This document shows, piece by piece, positions 42,128 to 43,735 of a DNA stretch of 43,735 nucleotides. The notes below the pieces were generated by a model, which was not told the DNA's origin, made no database searches, and saw only the letters and a program-made list of their open reading frames with translations. Both the position numbers and the translations under genes were made by a program. Origin of the DNA: Thiomargarita sp. (lineage in GTDB: Bacteria > Pseudomonadota > Gammaproteobacteria > Beggiatoales > Beggiatoaceae); the NCBI GenBank assembly GCA_020720115.1, contig DYPD01000018.1, positions 1 to 43,735 on the forward strand, written 5' to 3'. Position 1 is the stretch's first letter. The number at the start of each line of letters is the position of its first letter.

Positions 42128-42604
42128 TTACTTAAGGCGCTGTTCGGCGACCAGCACACCATCGGCATCCGCATACAGATAATGCCCAGGAACAAAAGTA
42201 ACACCGGCAAAGGATAGCGGAATATTCTGCTCCCCGTGTCCTTTACGGATACTTTTACGCGGAAAGGTATTGAGTGCCTTAATGCCAATATCAATCTGCG
42301 CAATCGCCGCACAATCGCGGATGCAACCATACACCACAATACCCTGCCAGCCATTTTTCACTGCCAAGTTTGCCAAGTTATCCCCCACCAAGGCACAATG
42401 CAGCGAAGCGCCACCATCCACCACCAGCACCCCCGCATTAACGGTGCGGCTCAATAGCTCCCTAACCAGCGCATTGTCTTCATGCACCTTAACCGTGTAA
42501 ATCTCGCCAGCAAAAGTCTGCACTGCGCCGTAGGACTTAAAAATCGGATCAGCGACCCGTATTTTTTCCGCAAACTCATCACATAAATCCGCCGTAAAAT
42601 ACAT
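42128..42604 (-). CDS. rraA: Regulator of ribonuclease E activity A
   Basis: RraA trimers bind RNase E and its degradosome and inhibit RNA cleavage. Relatives are aldolase/demethylmenaquinone-methyltransferase-like folds without methyltransferase activity. The 158-residue protein is the usual length and shows TADLCDEF near the start, VVDGGASLHCALVGDNLANLA, GIVVYGCIRDCAAI and PRKSIRKGHGEQNIPLSFAG. It begins a leftward run that continues into the three kinases. A few family members are hydroxymethyl-aspartate aldolases, but the bacterial RraA signature is clear here. Confidence 0.95.
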   Translation of the reverse strand: MYFTADLCDEFAEKIRVADPIFKSYGAVQTFAGEIYTVKVHEDNALVRELLSRTVNAGVLVVDGGASLHCALVGDNLANLAVKNGWQGIVVYGCIRDCAAIAQIDIGIKALNTFPRKSIRKGHGEQNIPLSFAGVTFVPGHYLYADADGVLVAEQRLK

Positions 42605-42985
42605 AATAATTCCTTATAAATTCAGATGTTAGTGAGACAATCATGGCGCTTTTCCGCGCCCTTTGACCAGCCCAGGAAACAGAAATCGCGCCCAGTCGCT
42701 GAAAGTTTATACGAATCCCACTGTGTGCGAGCATTTCACACCGCATGAGTGATTCCCCACAGAGCACGAAAACCCCATGCCAAGTATGGAGAACACAAAT
42801 CAATTGTACGACAAACCTGACAGGTTCCTAAAACCAGCTAGATACCACAATCTATTGAAACTTAGTCTTGATGCTTAAGCATAACTGAAATATTATCCAT
42901 ATCTTCTAGGTAACATTAGAAATTACGTTTAAGATAAATTTTGTTATTACATGTTTTCTTACCTACTTCAAAGGAGTTGTACAGT
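42605..42985. other. Divergent intergenic region (rraA / secreted protein)
   Basis: No gene is apparent in these 381 bp. They contain a small palindrome AACCTG-A-CAGGTT (42814-42826), related to the terminator repeat at 20108-20140, and a perfect 12-bp palindrome ATGCTTAAGCAT (42871-42882). Promoters for both flanking genes are expected here; the region before the secreted-protein gene is AT-rich and has several weak -10-like hexamers, none decisive. Confidence 0.5.
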
Positions 42986-43534
42986 ATGAACCGTTTGTCA
43001 TCATTTATTACATTTGGATATTTTCGGTTATTTATAGCCATCCTGGGTTTAATGAGTATTATGCCTGTTCAGGCATTTCTGACCTCCACAGAGAACAATA
43101 CCCCAGGAGGCGTTTCAGTTAAGCTTGAAACTATCAGTAGTTTTTGGTACTTAGAACCTCCAAGCGGAGCTTTATTGCTGAATGTAACTATCCGTAATTT
43201 AACAGAAAAAGACTTGTCTGGTGAAGCTCGCCTATTGTTCTTAGCGATTGGCGGGAAGCTTAATTTTGATGCGTTACAAATTGAGCCGGTGATTTGTAAC
43301 AATGAGCAAGAAAACTGTTCTATACAAAAAGGATTTTTCACAGAAAATCAATCTATTAAATCTGGCGAAGAAAAGCAAATATTTCTATTTGTAACGCTGC
43401 CATTAGTGTATTGTCAGACAGCTATTCCTTTGCAAGTTGCTCTACTATTTCGTGGGCAAGATGACGAACAAAAACCGTATTCGGCGAAAGATGTTTTTTT
43501 TCTGCAACCTTCTGATTCGTTGTACACAAAGTAA
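42986..43534 (+). CDS. Secreted protein of unknown function
   Basis: The ATG at 42986 is preceded by AAGGAG and encodes 182 residues. An N-terminal signal peptide (about 1-30, likely cut at VQA-FL) exports it. The mature part is beta-rich with alternating hydrophobic residues (ALLLNVTIRNLTEKDLSG, QIFLFVTLPL) and has three cysteines (ICNNEQENC, YCQT). This pattern could suit an immunoglobulin-like or other beta-sandwich fold. I do not recognise a family. The lower GC content compared with the central genes resembles that of the window's first 800 bp. It is followed at 43718 by another start codon in the same direction. Confidence 0.75.
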   Translation: MNRLSSFITFGYFRLFIAILGLMSIMPVQAFLTSTENNTPGGVSVKLETISSFWYLEPPSGALLLNVTIRNLTEKDLSGEARLLFLAIGGKLNFDALQIEPVICNNEQENCSIQKGFFTENQSIKSGEEKQIFLFVTLPLVYCQTAIPLQVALLFRGQDDEQKPYSAKDVFFLQPSDSLYTK

Positions 43535-43717
43535 GAAATATGTTAGATTTCAAATTTTGAAGTAATTTTATTATGAAGTACCTTTATGCGACTGTATCTC
43601 ATCTGAGGCAGTTTTTTGTCATTTAATTTAACTGTAGGAGTCAGCCCTGTCAAGGTGAGTAATTTACTGTAAAATAAGGACTATTTTTATAATCAACGAA
43701 ATACTGAGGACTATACA

Positions 43718-43735
43718 ATGATTTTCAACCCAATT
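43718..43735 (+). CDS. 5' end of next gene (partial)
   Basis: An ATG preceded by TGAGGA eight bases upstream opens a frame (MIFNPI) that runs off the window end. Six codons are too few to name it. The 183 bp between it and the previous gene are AT-rich and show no terminator I can support. Confidence 0.35.

Noticed and set aside
42097-42354. N-terminal extension of the receiver-first kinase
   Set aside because: It overlaps rraA in another frame, and the receiver domain begins properly after the Met at 42096.

Overview
The window looks like chromosomal DNA of a gammaproteobacterium. The housekeeping genes (rluD, secB-gpsA preceded by a yibN-like rhodanese, pdxH, rlmE, adk, uup, clpS-clpA, rraA) are of proteobacterial, mostly gammaproteobacterial type. 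A [NiFe] hydrogenase large subunit, an ArsR/rhodanese sulfur-type module, many hybrid histidine kinases and small palindromic or MITE-like elements fit a sulfur-oxidising relative of the Beggiatoa/Thiothrix group. That placement is inference, because the window contains no rRNA or other decisive marker.

Layout. 1-830 is repeat-rich: the tail of an unidentified gene, two MITE-like elements with terminal inverted repeats, hairpins and one small antitoxin-like ORF. 828-5036 is a three-gene minus-strand envelope operon: MscS-type channel, membrane-anchored repeat protein with an OmpA peptidoglycan-binding end, and membrane-anchored coiled-coil protein. 5284-12956 carries rluD, fxsA, a solitary [NiFe] hydrogenase large subunit, ctpA and the cluster arsR / DUF2892 / rhodanese / secB / gpsA. 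13258-16334 carries a fatty-acid desaturase, pdxH and a protein resembling the EH_Signature (ZorC-like) family without Zorya partners.

16398-21173 holds a putative partner-switching circuit: a PhnD-like lipoprotein coupled to a membrane SpoIIE-type phosphatase, then (across rlmE, opposite strand) a STAS protein and a GHKL serine-kinase-like protein. 21531-27853 contains adk with a four-cysteine zinc LID, uup, a TPR-class III adenylate cyclase, a stand-alone receiver protein, and a [2Fe-2S] ferredoxin overlapping an alpha/beta hydrolase. 27886-31285 is a DUF3450-ExbB operon that runs into a lone YejE-type ABC permease with tandem repeats at its N-terminus. 31566-34173 is clpS-clpA.

34220-42604 is a signalling block: three hybrid histidine kinases sharing a similar helical C-terminal tail, with rraA upstream. 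The window ends with a secreted protein of unknown function and the first codons of another gene.

The most interesting points are the envelope operon, the PhnD/SpoIIE/STAS/kinase circuit, the orphan EH_Signature-like protein, the orphan hydrogenase subunit, the shared kinase tail, and the repeat expansion inside yejE. No CRISPR array, tRNA or rRNA was seen.
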